The notes below the pieces were generated by a model. That model ran no database searches, was not told where the DNA came from, and saw only the letters and a program-made list of their open reading frames with translations. DNA of 64,000 nucleotides from contig JAIYDJ010000059.1 of the NCBI GenBank assembly GCA_027487575.1, forward strand, positions 1 through 64,000, written 5' to 3'. The translations under genes were made by a program, and so were the position numbers. Source of the stretch: Rhodobacter sp. Lineage in GTDB: Bacteria > Pseudomonadota > Alphaproteobacteria > Rhodobacterales > Rhodobacteraceae. Below, in pieces: positions 18,660 to 27,794 of this stretch; the first letter of the stretch is position 1; each line of letters begins with the position of its first letter.

Positions 18660-19348
18660 TGCGCATCCTGATCCATACCCAGAAGGGCGGCGTGGGCAAG
18701 ACCACGACCACGCTGAACCTTGCGGCGGCGCTTTTGCGGCAGGGGCAGGCCCGGCATGTGCTGATGGCCGACCTTGACCCCCAGCAGCACCTGACGGCAA
18801 TGGTCGTCACCGACCCGGCGCAGGGCGAGTCCGCGCAGGCCCTGCCGGTGCGCGGCGAGCCCGGCCTGTTTCTGGCCAAAGCGCGGCCTGACGCGCCCGA
18901 TGCCGGCTTTCCGGACTTTCCGTCCGACCCCGACGCCTGGGTCTTTCTGGACACCGCCCCCGGATGGTCGCCCGCCATCGCAAGGGCCGCGCAAGAGGCC
19001 GATCTGGTGCTTTGCCCGCTCGAGCCGGATTTCCTTGGGCTGTCCGGGGTAGGACGGCTGTTGCAGCGGCTGGAGGATCTGGGCACCGGGCGTGACCGGC
19101 TGCGGTTCCTGCTGACGCGCTATTCCGCAAGGCTGGCGCTGCACCGCGAGGTCCGCCAGAGGTTGCAGGCGCAGTTCGGCGACATGCTGTTGCCGGTCGA
19201 AATCCGCAATTCGGTCCGTCTGGCCGAAGCCCCCGGCATGGGCATGACGATCTTCGCCCATGCCCCGGCATCAACCGGTTGCGACGACCATCGCACGCTC
19301 GCCTCGGCGCTGTCGGGGACGCACCGCCACAAAAGGACCGCAGCATGA
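18659..19348 (+). CDS. ppfA: ParA-like ATPase that partitions chemosensory clusters (Slp/PpfA-like)
   Basis: Deviant Walker A KGGVGKTTTTLNLAAALL; between cheW and tlpT as in R. sphaeroides cheOp3. Confidence 0.85.
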   Translation: MRILIHTQKGGVGKTTTTLNLAAALLRQGQARHVLMADLDPQQHLTAMVVTDPAQGESAQALPVRGEPGLFLAKARPDAPDAGFPDFPSDPDAWVFLDTAPGWSPAIARAAQEADLVLCPLEPDFLGLSGVGRLLQRLEDLGTGRDRLRFLLTRYSARLALHREVRQRLQAQFGDMLLPVEIRNSVRLAEAPGMGMTIFAHAPASTGCDDHRTLASALSGTHRHKRTAA

Positions 19349-21312
19349 CGACGGGTTCCCGCACCTCCAAGCGCCGACTGGCACTTGATCCTTTCGCCCC
19401 GCCCGGCAGCCAGACCGGACCGGCACCTTCAACCCCCGAAGTTTCCCCCGCAATCGGGGCCGCGCCCCCCCCGGCCACCGCCGCCGATCCACATAGGAGC
19501 CCTCTCTTGCCCAACGCAGCCGCCGCACTCAACACCTGGGACAGCCTCACGGCGACCGATACGCTGAACATCCTGTCCAGCCCCATCATGGTCGCCGACG
19601 CTGACATGGTCATCCGCTTTGTCAACGACGCGGCCTACAGGATGTTCGAACTGATCGAGACCGACATCCGCCGGGACCTGCCGCATTTCGTGGCGCGCGA
19701 CGTGCTGGGCAAGAACATCGACCTGTTCCAGCAGAACCCGGCCCTGCAGAGCAGCATGATGGCCAAGATGGTCAAGCCGCACGACGGCAGGTTCACCGTC
19801 GGTGGCAAGCACCTGTGGTTCAAGGCCACGCCGATGTTCAACGCCGAAGGCGCGCTGTCCACGATCTATGTGGAATGGCAGGACCAGACCGCGCTGGCGC
19901 AGCGTCAGCACCAGGTCGCGCTGCTGAATGACGAGATCGGCAGGATGTCGGCCGCCCATGCCGAGGGCATCATCAGCCACATGATCCCGCTTGAAGGCCT
20001 GGACGAAGAGTTCCGCATCGTCGCCGAAGAAACGAACAGGACCGTTCTGGGTCACATCTCCACAAAGAAAAAGATGCTGGCCATAATGGTCGAATTCGCT
20101 GCCGGGAACTTCGACGCCAAAATCGAACAGTTCTCGGGCGAGCGGACCTTCATCAATGAAGCGATCGAAGGAATACGCAAGTCTTTCAAGAACGTGACCA
20201 GCGAAATCACGCGGTTCTGCAAGGCGCTGGAAGGGGGCGATCTGTCGGTCGTGCTCGATTCCGGAACATTCCCCGGCGACTACCGCAGCCTTGTGTCGAT
20301 GATGGAAAACGCGCTTGTCTCGCTGAACCGCACCATCACCATGGCGAATGAACAGGTGCAGCAGGTCGCGATCACGGTCGAGCAGATGTCGCAGTCCAGT
20401 CAGGCACTTGCGTCGAACTCGCAGATCCAGTCCTCGTCGGTCGACGAGGTGTCCGCCTCGACCGAACAGACCAACATCCAGGTCAAGTCGAACGCCTCGG
20501 CTGCCGACAATGCCTCGAAACTGGTGGCGGGGACGGCCGTCGTCGCGGCGGACGGCACTGGGAAGATTTCCGAGATGGTCGGCGCGATGGACGGCATCCG
20601 GTCGTCGTCGCACGACATCGCAAAGATCATCAAGGTGATCGACGAAATCGCATTCCAGACCAACTTGCTGGCCCTGAACGCGGCGGTCGAGGCCGCCCGC
20701 GCCGGGCAGCACGGGCGCGGGTTTGCCGTGGTGGCGCAAGAGGTGCGCAACCTTGCGGGCCGGTCCGCAAAGGCCGCGCGCGAAACGTCGGACCTGATCG
20801 AGGATGCCTCGGCCCGGGTCCATGCGGGCGTGCGCATCGCCGGTGAAACGCGGGAGTCTTTCCTGCGGATCGCGGAAGACATCAAGCAGGTGCAGACCAT
20901 CGTCAGCGACATAGCCCTTGCCAGCGACGAACAGTCGCGCGGCGTGACTCAGATCAACGTCGCCATCGGCGAGATCGCCAAGACCGCCCTGGCGACCAGC
21001 CAGCAGGCCGACGAACTTGCCGCCAGTTCGTCCCAGATGCAGGCCGCGACGGAAACCATGCGCCGCGACTTCAGCCGGTTCAAACTGCGTCCCGTCGAGG
21101 TGCAGGCCACCCGCCCGATCACGCTGGACAGCCTGACCCCCGAACTGCTGGCGCAGTTGCGGTCGATGTTCGAAGCCCAGTCGATGCAGGGGGCCCATTC
21201 CCTGCCGCCGATGCACGCGCCACGGCCGAATGGCGATGCGCGCAAGAAGACCAACGGCGCGGCCCACCGCCCCAGTGCAGACCACGATGAACGCGGATTT
21301 GCCAATTTCTGA
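19345..21312 (+). CDS. tlpT: Soluble methyl-accepting chemotaxis protein with PAS domain (TlpT-like)
   Basis: No TM segment; basic N-terminus MTTGSRTSKRRLALDPF, PAS (ILSSPIMVADADMVIRFVNDAAYRMFE), MCP tip [37 protein letters not shown]. Confidence 0.88.
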   Translation: MTTGSRTSKRRLALDPFAPPGSQTGPAPSTPEVSPAIGAAPPPATAADPHRSPLLPNAAAALNTWDSLTATDTLNILSSPIMVADADMVIRFVNDAAYRMFELIETDIRRDLPHFVARDVLGKNIDLFQQNPALQSSMMAKMVKPHDGRFTVGGKHLWFKATPMFNAEGALSTIYVEWQDQTALAQRQHQVALLNDEIGRMSAAHAEGIISHMIPLEGLDEEFRIVAEETNRTVLGHISTKKKMLAIMVEFAAGNFDAKIEQFSGERTFINEAIEGIRKSFKNVTSEITRFCKALEGGDLSVVLDSGTFPGDYRSLVSMMENALVSLNRTITMANEQVQQVAITVEQMSQSSQALASNSQIQSSSVDEVSASTEQTNIQVKSNASAADNASKLVAGTAVVAADGTGKISEMVGAMDGIRSSSHDIAKIIKVIDEIAFQTNLLALNAAVEAARAGQHGRGFAVVAQEVRNLAGRSAKAARETSDLIEDASARVHAGVRIAGETRESFLRIAEDIKQVQTIVSDIALASDEQSRGVTQINVAIGEIAKTALATSQQADELAASSSQMQAATETMRRDFSRFKLRPVEVQATRPITLDSLTPELLAQLRSMFEAQSMQGAHSLPPMHAPRPNGDARKKTNGAAHRPSADHDERGFANF

Positions 21313-21366
21313 TCAACGCAGCACCGCCGGACAAGTCCCGGCGGTGCCCCTACCCGGAGAAAAAAG

Positions 21367-21771
21367 ATGCCCCACAACGTAATGATCGTCGACGACGCCG
21401 CCATGATGCGGCTTTACATTTCCAGCTTCATCAAGGGTTTGCCTGACTTCAAGGTCACGGCGCAGGCGGCCAACGGGCAAGACGCGCTGGACAAGCTGGC
21501 CAGCGGGGCCGAAGTGGACCTGATCCTTCTGGACATCGAAATGCCAGTGATGGACGGGCTGGAATTCCTGCGCCACGCCAAGCTGAAGACGCGTGCCAAG
21601 ATCTGCATGCTGTCTTCGGTCGCGGTGTCCGGATCGCCCCATGCCGCCAAGGCGCGCGAACTTGGCGCCGATGGCGTGGTCGCCAAACCGTCGGGAACCG
21701 TCTCGCACGACCTTGAAGAAAAGACCGGCGGCGAGCTTGCCCGCACCATGCGCGCCCTGATGCAGGCCTGA
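21367..21771 (+). CDS. cheY6: CheY-like response regulator (CheY6 position)
   Basis: Receiver VMIVDDAAMMR, LLDIEMPVMDG, KPSG; immediately upstream of cheA3. Confidence 0.8.
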   Translation: MPHNVMIVDDAAMMRLYISSFIKGLPDFKVTAQAANGQDALDKLASGAEVDLILLDIEMPVMDGLEFLRHAKLKTRAKICMLSSVAVSGSPHAAKARELGADGVVAKPSGTVSHDLEEKTGGELARTMRALMQA

Positions 21772-21847
21772 CACCGGCCAGGCGCGGGGCCCCCGATTCC
21801 CCGTGTCCGCTTCCCTGCCCCCTTCCCTGCCCCATGAAAGCTGCAAC

Positions 21848-24800
21848 ATGTCCGATGAAATGGATGAAATCTGGTCGCTTTACGCCGACGATGGCGCGCA
21901 GGCCATGGACGCGATGGAAGCGGCCCTGCTGGCGCTGGACGGTGCCGGCGTTGCGGACCAGCACAGCCATGTCGGGGCCCTGTTCCGGGCCGTGCACACG
22001 TTCAAGGGCAACTCGCGGGTTCTGGGGCTGGGCGTGGTGGAAAGCCGCGCGCATATCGCCGAAGACCTGATCGGGCTGGTGCGGGATGAAGGCGTGCTTC
22101 TGGATGCCGAAATCCTTGCCCTGCTGCTGGAAACCGGTGACCGGCTGCGCGTGATGCTGGAAACGACCGCGGCCACCCATGCCGATGTCGATCCGGCCGA
22201 CACCGAGGACCTGATGGAACGCCTGCGCGACAAGATCGCGCGGTGTACGGGCGGGGAAGCCGCAGCCCCTGCACCCATCGCCGCCGCGCCCGAACCGGAA
22301 CCGGAACCGGTCGTGCAAGCCGAACCGCCAGCCCAGCCGGAGCTGAAGTCCGAGCAGGAACCCGACCCGCAGCCCGCGCCTCAATCCCGGTCCGACGTGA
22401 CGCAGGCGGATGCCACACCGCCCCGTACCAGAATGGCCGACGATCCTGCCTATCGCGCGATTTTTGCCCAGATGGTGCGCGAAACGCAGGAGCGTCTGGC
22501 CAAACACCAGGCCGCCGGCACGCCCGACGCCACGCGCCGCCCCATTGCCGATCTGGATCACGCCGCCCGCCAGTTGGGGCTGGAGGACTGGAGCCGGGTT
22601 CTGGCGACCTATCCCACAACCCCGGCCATGTCCGATGTCGCGGCCATCATCGAGGCGATGACCGGGCTGTACGGTTCCCTTGACGCCGCGCCCCGGCTGG
22701 CCGATCCGGCGGCAGAAGAAAAAGGGTTCTTTGCCACCATCGCAGACCCGCTTTCGGCCATCTCGCGCCTGGGCATCAGCCTTGCGGTCGGCGAAACCCC
22801 CGATCCGGTGCAACTGGAACATGCCGCACATTCCGTTGCGTCTGCGGCGGATGCGGCCGGATATGTCCGGGTCGTGGGTGCGGCCTTCACCCTGCTGGAG
22901 GCAAAGGACAGGGCAAGCTACCGGCGGGCCGAACTCAGGCTTTACGAATGTCTGGCCGATGTGGAAGATGTCCTGCAGCCCGACGCCCTCGGCAAGGACC
23001 ACAGCCCGGCCAGACTTCTGGCAAGCTGGAGCGCGGACCACATCTTTGACACGCTGGACGAACTGGATGGCGTGCTGGAACAGTTGCGGCAGGGTGTCGA
23101 TCTGCCGCAGGGGCTGCACACGCTGGAATGGCTGGTGCGGCTGGTGCATTACGCGTGCCGGCACCATGACCTGGACATGGCATCGCAGCTTGCAATGTCG
23201 CTGGTCGATCTGTTCGGGCGCGGTCAGGCCAAGGGGCAGGCCCCGGATGCCATCCTGATGCGCATCGCGCGCGGGTTCGTCGATACGATGGGGCTGGTGT
23301 TCGACGCGCTGCGACAGGGCGAGCCGGCGGATACCGCCCGGCTGGAACAGCTTTTCGCCGAGGCGTCAGAGGCCAGTTTCACCGGGTCCGGCGTGATGAC
23401 GGCCACCGCCGTTGAACGGCGGCTGGGATTACCGAAAGAATTCCACCGCGTCCTGTCGCCCGAAAGCACCCGAACCGCGTCGCAGGCGCTGACCGATGGC
23501 CGGAATTTCCACATCCTGCGCGCTGACGTGAACTCGGACAACGATCTGGCCGAGGCGCTGTTCACCTTCATCGGGTCGGGTGTCATTCAGGCAATCACCA
23601 ACGTGACGGTGTTTCGCGGGCAGGAAACGCTGTTCGATTTCCTGATCGCCACGGCGCTTGATCTCGTCGACCTGACCGAGGCGCTGGCCCGGATGGACCC
23701 GGGCGGGCGTCGGCTGGTTCTGATGCAAAGCCTGACACCGTCGCCCGACGACACCGAAGAAGCCCGCAGTGCCGAAGGCGACGGGCCGGGCAAGGCGGCG
23801 GACCCGCTGCACGAAAGCGACCTTTCAGCCGGTACACTGGAAAAGATCGGCGAAATCGCAGCCGGGCAGGCCATGGTCCACGGCATGCTGAACGACCTTG
23901 CCGAGAATGACATGGTCGAGTCGATGGATGCGATCCTGAAGGCGCATGACCACAACCCCAGGGCGGCCAGTGCTGCCTTGCGGGCGCTGGCCGACCGGAC
24001 GATGACGCGGCTGCGCGATCTTGCCCAGTTGGAAACCCAGCTTCTGGGCCAGATGGCCGAGTTGCAGCAGACAACCGCAGCCCTGCGTGCCCGCCCGGTC
24101 GAAACGGTGCTGCGGCCCATGGCGGCGCTGGTTGAAACCCAGTCGCGCCGCAACGGGCGCGAGGCGCGGATGACCACGTCCGGTTCCGAAATGGCGCTGG
24201 ACATCGCCCTGCTGGACAGCCTCAAGCGGGTTCTTCGGCCGCTGGTACTGGCGCGGCTGGCGCAGGGGGAAACCGCCCCCCGCCGTCTGCATCTTTCGAT
24301 CAACCGCAACGACGATCACCTGTCAGTCACACTGCAGGACGATTCGGGTGCACCGCCGGACACCACCGCGATGCACGCGATCGAGGCCGAGATCACCCGG
24401 GCGCACGGGCGCATCCGCCACCTGGCGCTTCCGGGGGGCGGACGTCGCTTTCACATCGTGCTGCCGATGAGCCTTGTGGTGCTGGAAGGCATGGTCGTGG
24501 GCATCGGCGGCACCCGCTATGTGCTGCCGGTCGAGGCGATCCGGACGATCCTGCAGCCCGACCCGGCAAAGGTCGTGCAGATTTCGGCGCAGGGCGACCA
24601 GCGCTGGCTGCGGTTCAGCGATGACGAGATCATCGCCATCAAGACCCTGTCCCCCGCCCGTGGGCCGAAAGCCCTGTCTGGATCGGCTACCGCGCCGGCA
24701 CAGGGCAAGGCGGCGCCGCGCGGCGGGCAAGGCAATGTGCACATCATTCTGGGTCAGGCCGGGCGCAGCGTCGCCATTCCCGTGGATGACCTTGTGGGCC

Positions 24801-24961
24801 AGCAGCTGGTGCTTCTGCGCCCCTTGCGCGGGCTGATGTCGAAGGTACGCAATGTGACCGGCGTCGCCCTGCTTTCGGGCGGCGAAGTCGGCATGGTCCT
24901 GTCGGCGGGGGCACTTTGCGGCACGGCAGAGGCATCCGAAAGTCTGGAACTGACCACCTAA
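21848..24961 (+). CDS. cheA3: CheA3-like protein: HPt (P1), long middle region, C-terminal P5
   Basis: 1037 aa; HPt AVHTFKGNSRVLG; no HATPase N/G boxes; C-terminal CheW-like P5 (GMVVGIGGTRYVLPVEAIRTIL...VPVDDLVGQQLVLLRPLRGL). Confidence 0.85.
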   Translation: MSDEMDEIWSLYADDGAQAMDAMEAALLALDGAGVADQHSHVGALFRAVHTFKGNSRVLGLGVVESRAHIAEDLIGLVRDEGVLLDAEILALLLETGDRLRVMLETTAATHADVDPADTEDLMERLRDKIARCTGGEAAAPAPIAAAPEPEPEPVVQAEPPAQPELKSEQEPDPQPAPQSRSDVTQADATPPRTRMADDPAYRAIFAQMVRETQERLAKHQAAGTPDATRRPIADLDHAARQLGLEDWSRVLATYPTTPAMSDVAAIIEAMTGLYGSLDAAPRLADPAAEEKGFFATIADPLSAISRLGISLAVGETPDPVQLEHAAHSVASAADAAGYVRVVGAAFTLLEAKDRASYRRAELRLYECLADVEDVLQPDALGKDHSPARLLASWSADHIFDTLDELDGVLEQLRQGVDLPQGLHTLEWLVRLVHYACRHHDLDMASQLAMSLVDLFGRGQAKGQAPDAILMRIARGFVDTMGLVFDALRQGEPADTARLEQLFAEASEASFTGSGVMTATAVERRLGLPKEFHRVLSPESTRTASQALTDGRNFHILRADVNSDNDLAEALFTFIGSGVIQAITNVTVFRGQETLFDFLIATALDLVDLTEALARMDPGGRRLVLMQSLTPSPDDTEEARSAEGDGPGKAADPLHESDLSAGTLEKIGEIAAGQAMVHGMLNDLAENDMVESMDAILKAHDHNPRAASAALRALADRTMTRLRDLAQLETQLLGQMAELQQTTAALRARPVETVLRPMAALVETQSRRNGREARMTTSGSEMALDIALLDSLKRVLRPLVLARLAQGETAPRRLHLSINRNDDHLSVTLQDDSGAPPDTTAMHAIEAEITRAHGRIRHLALPGGGRRFHIVLPMSLVVLEGMVVGIGGTRYVLPVEAIRTILQPDPAKVVQISAQGDQRWLRFSDDEIIAIKTLSPARGPKALSGSATAPAQGKAAPRGGQGNVHIILGQAGRSVAIPVDDLVGQQLVLLRPLRGLMSKVRNVTGVALLSGGEVGMVLSAGALCGTAEASESLELTT

Positions 24962-25093
24962 GGGCCACCCGCCGGCCGGGAGAGGTATGGGAAACCCCCC
25001 GGCGCGTTGACCCGAAGTGTGGCCTGTGAAAATGTAGCTTTAACAGAAAGATACACCCCTTCAAACGACTCGCACCCAGGAAAGCCACAGCAA

Positions 25094-25267
25094 ATGTCCT
25101 TCATCGCCGCCATCCTGACGAACAACACCGCCACCTCCAAGGCCGCTATGGGCCGTGACCGCTGGTCGCGTCTGGGCAGCGAAGCCCGCATCGTGGCAGG
25201 TCGTGGCCCGTCGCCGCTGCGCGCTTCGTCGCGTGGCCGTGTGAAGCACCTGTTCGGCGCGAACTGA
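25094..25267 (+). CDS. Small basic hypothetical protein (57 aa)
   Basis: MSFIAAILTNNTATSKAAMGRDRWSRLGSEARIVAGRGPSPLRASSRGRVKHLFGAN; upstream AGGAAAG is a plausible RBS. Confidence 0.45.
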   Translation: MSFIAAILTNNTATSKAAMGRDRWSRLGSEARIVAGRGPSPLRASSRGRVKHLFGAN

Positions 25268-25328
25268 ACCCTGGACGACCTGTGCCTGCCACAGCCCGCA
25301 AGCGAACTGTCAGGCCGCACGACGCAAG

Positions 25329-25353
25329 AAGGGAACCCGAAACCGGGACCCTT
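25329..25353. repeat. Imperfect inverted repeat (hairpin) downstream of the cheOp3-like operon
   Basis: AAGGG-aaCCCG-aaaC-CGGGa-CCCTT. Confidence 0.4.
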
Positions 25354-25951
25354 GGATGGCTGGGTTCGATGACCCCGTGCCCAGACCGACCCGATCAGAT
25401 CGCTGATCGTTGACGGACCGCCGAAGCCCCGGCGACGAAGGGCCATTGATCGGCCGAGAGTTCTTCCCAACCCGCCGAAGCCTCACGTGGCCTGGCCGGA
25501 GGACCCGGCAGGCGATCCCCATATCCGGCTCCACATTCCAAAGCGCCACGAATGCTCTTTCTGCAGGCAGGCCATTGCAGGGCGGCATGACGCCCCACGA
25601 GAAGCCTTGGCCAGCGTGGACGTCACGCTCTGCATGGGCAGATCCGGGCGCTGCGGACCGGCGCAGATCGGCCCCACCGCGGTCATCGACCCGTTCGACG
25701 CCTTCAGGGTGTTCAGACCTTCGAAAATCCCCTTCGGCCCGGTCAGGCGACGGCGTGGCGCGGCATCGGGGTGCAAGGTCTGACACGTGCCCAGATTGCG
25801 CGATCCGGTGCAGAATCGGCACTGTCTGCGATCAACCAACAGGAAACCTTCGGCAGATGCGGACGCGGCCATCGCGCAGGCCACGTCAGCGTCACACCCC
25901 GGATCAACCCGGCGACGGGGACGGCCCGTCCTGCAGAAGCCCACGATGTGC

Positions 25952-25983
25952 AAAGGGCGCAACCCGTCTGGTTGCGGCCTTTT
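25952..25983 (-). terminator. Hairpin terminator of the second che operon
   Basis: AAAGGgCGCAACC-cgtct-GGTTGCGgCCTTT stem-loop, ~57 bp downstream of the stop codon at 26040. Confidence 0.65.
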
Positions 25984-26039
25984 CGGCAGGGCATGGCGGC
26001 CGGGGCGTGGCGGCCCGGCACCGCAGGTCGCGGCGGCAG

Positions 26040-27794
26040 TCAGAACAGGATGTCATCCAGCGACTGCTCTGCCACCGCGACCGGCGGCAATCCCGCCGAC
26101 GGCACAGCGACAGGTCGACCCGGCAGCGCGCGCGCCACGGCATCCAGCACCGCGTCATGGATCGTGCGTTCCTGCTGCATCGTGTATTGCGCCCGCAGAC
26201 GGGCCAGAACCGCCGCCTCGTCCGACCCTTCGTCAAACGGTTCCGCCGGGTCGCCCAGCATCGCGGCGCGCAGGCCCAGCATCGCCGCGAACCCGTCAAG
26301 ATCGCCAAGGGCACCCCGGAACGCCACGAGCCGGCCTTCGGCAAGTCCGATCTGCAGGGGCAACTGCCGCCCCGCCGCATCGAAACCCCGCGCGGTTTCG
26401 GTGACCGTGGCATTGATCCCGGCCATGGCGGCATTCAGCATCTCGGCATCCGCGATGAACCCCGAAAGCGCCTGTTCCAGCCGGTCCACCCCGGCCCGGC
26501 CCGCCTCGTCCGTCCGGATCCGCGTTTCGGCCAGATTGCCCTGCAACCGCGCCACGATCACATCGCTTTCGTCGGTCAGCGCGCGCAGCCATTGCGCAAG
26601 TTCGCGCAGCGACCGGCCCTCTTCGCCCAACTTGGCGCAGATCAGAACCGCATTCAGCCCCGACAGGCGCACCTGCTGGGCGATCTGGCGGATCGTGACC
26701 TCGTGTTTCATGATCAGGTCCAGCCGCCCGCCCAGTGTCGCGGCCCTGCCCCGCATGGCCACAAGATGGCGGCGCACCCGGTCAAGGCTTTCGTCCAGCT
26801 TGTCGGGTGCCCCCGATGTGGCGCTGCCGTCGGTGCCCCGCCCGGCCTGCGCGAAGTAGAACTGGCGCGCCGAGCGGATGGCCAGCTCCGCATTGCGCCG
26901 GACCGTTTCCAGCGCGGCAATCGACACGTCGACCTCGGTTTCCGCATCGGCGCGCGCAGCCTCGACCAGCGCGCGGGCGAGCCGGACCAGCACCGCGTCC
27001 AGGCCCGAGCCGTGCCCCTTGCGGCCCGCAGCGTACACGCCGGCAAGCACGTCCTGCACCCGGTGCAGCCGCTGCCGGGTGGAATCGCCGGTCTGCAGCG
27101 CCATGATCAGGCGCGAGACTTCGCTGAACACGGCCTTCATCTGATCGGACAGGCCGTTGCTGACCTCGGTCATCTCGGCGCGGCCGTCCTGTACCTTTTG
27201 GGCAATCGCGGCAAAGCGGGCGAGTGCGGGCAGCACCCGCTGCATCAGGTCCTGACGCAGGTCCTGCAGGATGTGGTCCATCATGTCGGTGTCTTCGGCG
27301 ATCCCGCTCATCGCGTCCTTGACTTCGCGCAGGATCGTTTCGGCTTCGGACGACATCTGCGCCAGCCGTTCGATGAAGGAATTCACCTGCGGGCGGGGGG
27401 GCATCAGGGCGTTGCCCAGAATGCGCGCGTTGATCGACACGCTGGAGATGGTCCGCACCACCCGGTCCAACTCGGCCACCTCGACCTTGACGCTGCGGAC
27501 GGCGGCGCGAAGATCGACACTCTGGCGCAGAAAACCGTCGAAGTCCGCGCGCACGCCCTGGACGTTTCCGAAGGTTCGGGCGATCAGGTCCGCAAGATGG
27601 CGGCCCGCCCCGGCCCCCAGCGCATCGTCCAGCCGCGCAAACAGGGCCTTGGTTCCGTTCAAAGATTCAACCGCCAGAGCCAGACTGTCACCCGCCTCGA
27701 CAAAGCACTTTTCGGTCAGCCCAAGAACCGACCGCAAGGGATCGCCCTGCGCAAGAACCTGCGCGGGGGTCCAGTTCTGTGCTGCAAAGGTCAT
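26040..27794 (-). CDS. Soluble, divergent MCP-like coiled-coil protein (TlpC position)
   Basis: ATGA-coupled to cheB; degenerate MCP tip IRQIAQQVRLSGLNAVLICAKLGEEGRSLRELAQWLRALTDES; no TM; track ORF overextended across cheB. Confidence 0.65.
   Translation of the reverse strand: MTFAAQNWTPAQVLAQGDPLRSVLGLTEKCFVEAGDSLALAVESLNGTKALFARLDDALGAGAGRHLADLIARTFGNVQGVRADFDGFLRQSVDLRAAVRSVKVEVAELDRVVRTISSVSINARILGNALMPPRPQVNSFIERLAQMSSEAETILREVKDAMSGIAEDTDMMDHILQDLRQDLMQRVLPALARFAAIAQKVQDGRAEMTEVSNGLSDQMKAVFSEVSRLIMALQTGDSTRQRLHRVQDVLAGVYAAGRKGHGSGLDAVLVRLARALVEAARADAETEVDVSIAALETVRRNAELAIRSARQFYFAQAGRGTDGSATSGAPDKLDESLDRVRRHLVAMRGRAATLGGRLDLIMKHEVTIRQIAQQVRLSGLNAVLICAKLGEEGRSLRELAQWLRALTDESDVIVARLQGNLAETRIRTDEAGRAGVDRLEQALSGFIADAEMLNAAMAGINATVTETARGFDAAGRQLPLQIGLAEGRLVAFRGALGDLDGFAAMLGLRAAMLGDPAEPFDEGSDEAAVLARLRAQYTMQQERTIHDAVLDAVARALPGRPVAVPSAGLPPVAVAEQSLDDILF

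Noticed and set aside
25360-25385. tRNA T-arm-like GGGTTCGATGACCCC
   Set aside because: No acceptor, D or anticodon arms can be built around it
25483-25962. 159-aa minus ORF as a gene or transposase remnant
   Set aside because: No recognisable motif or RBS; left as unassigned sequence
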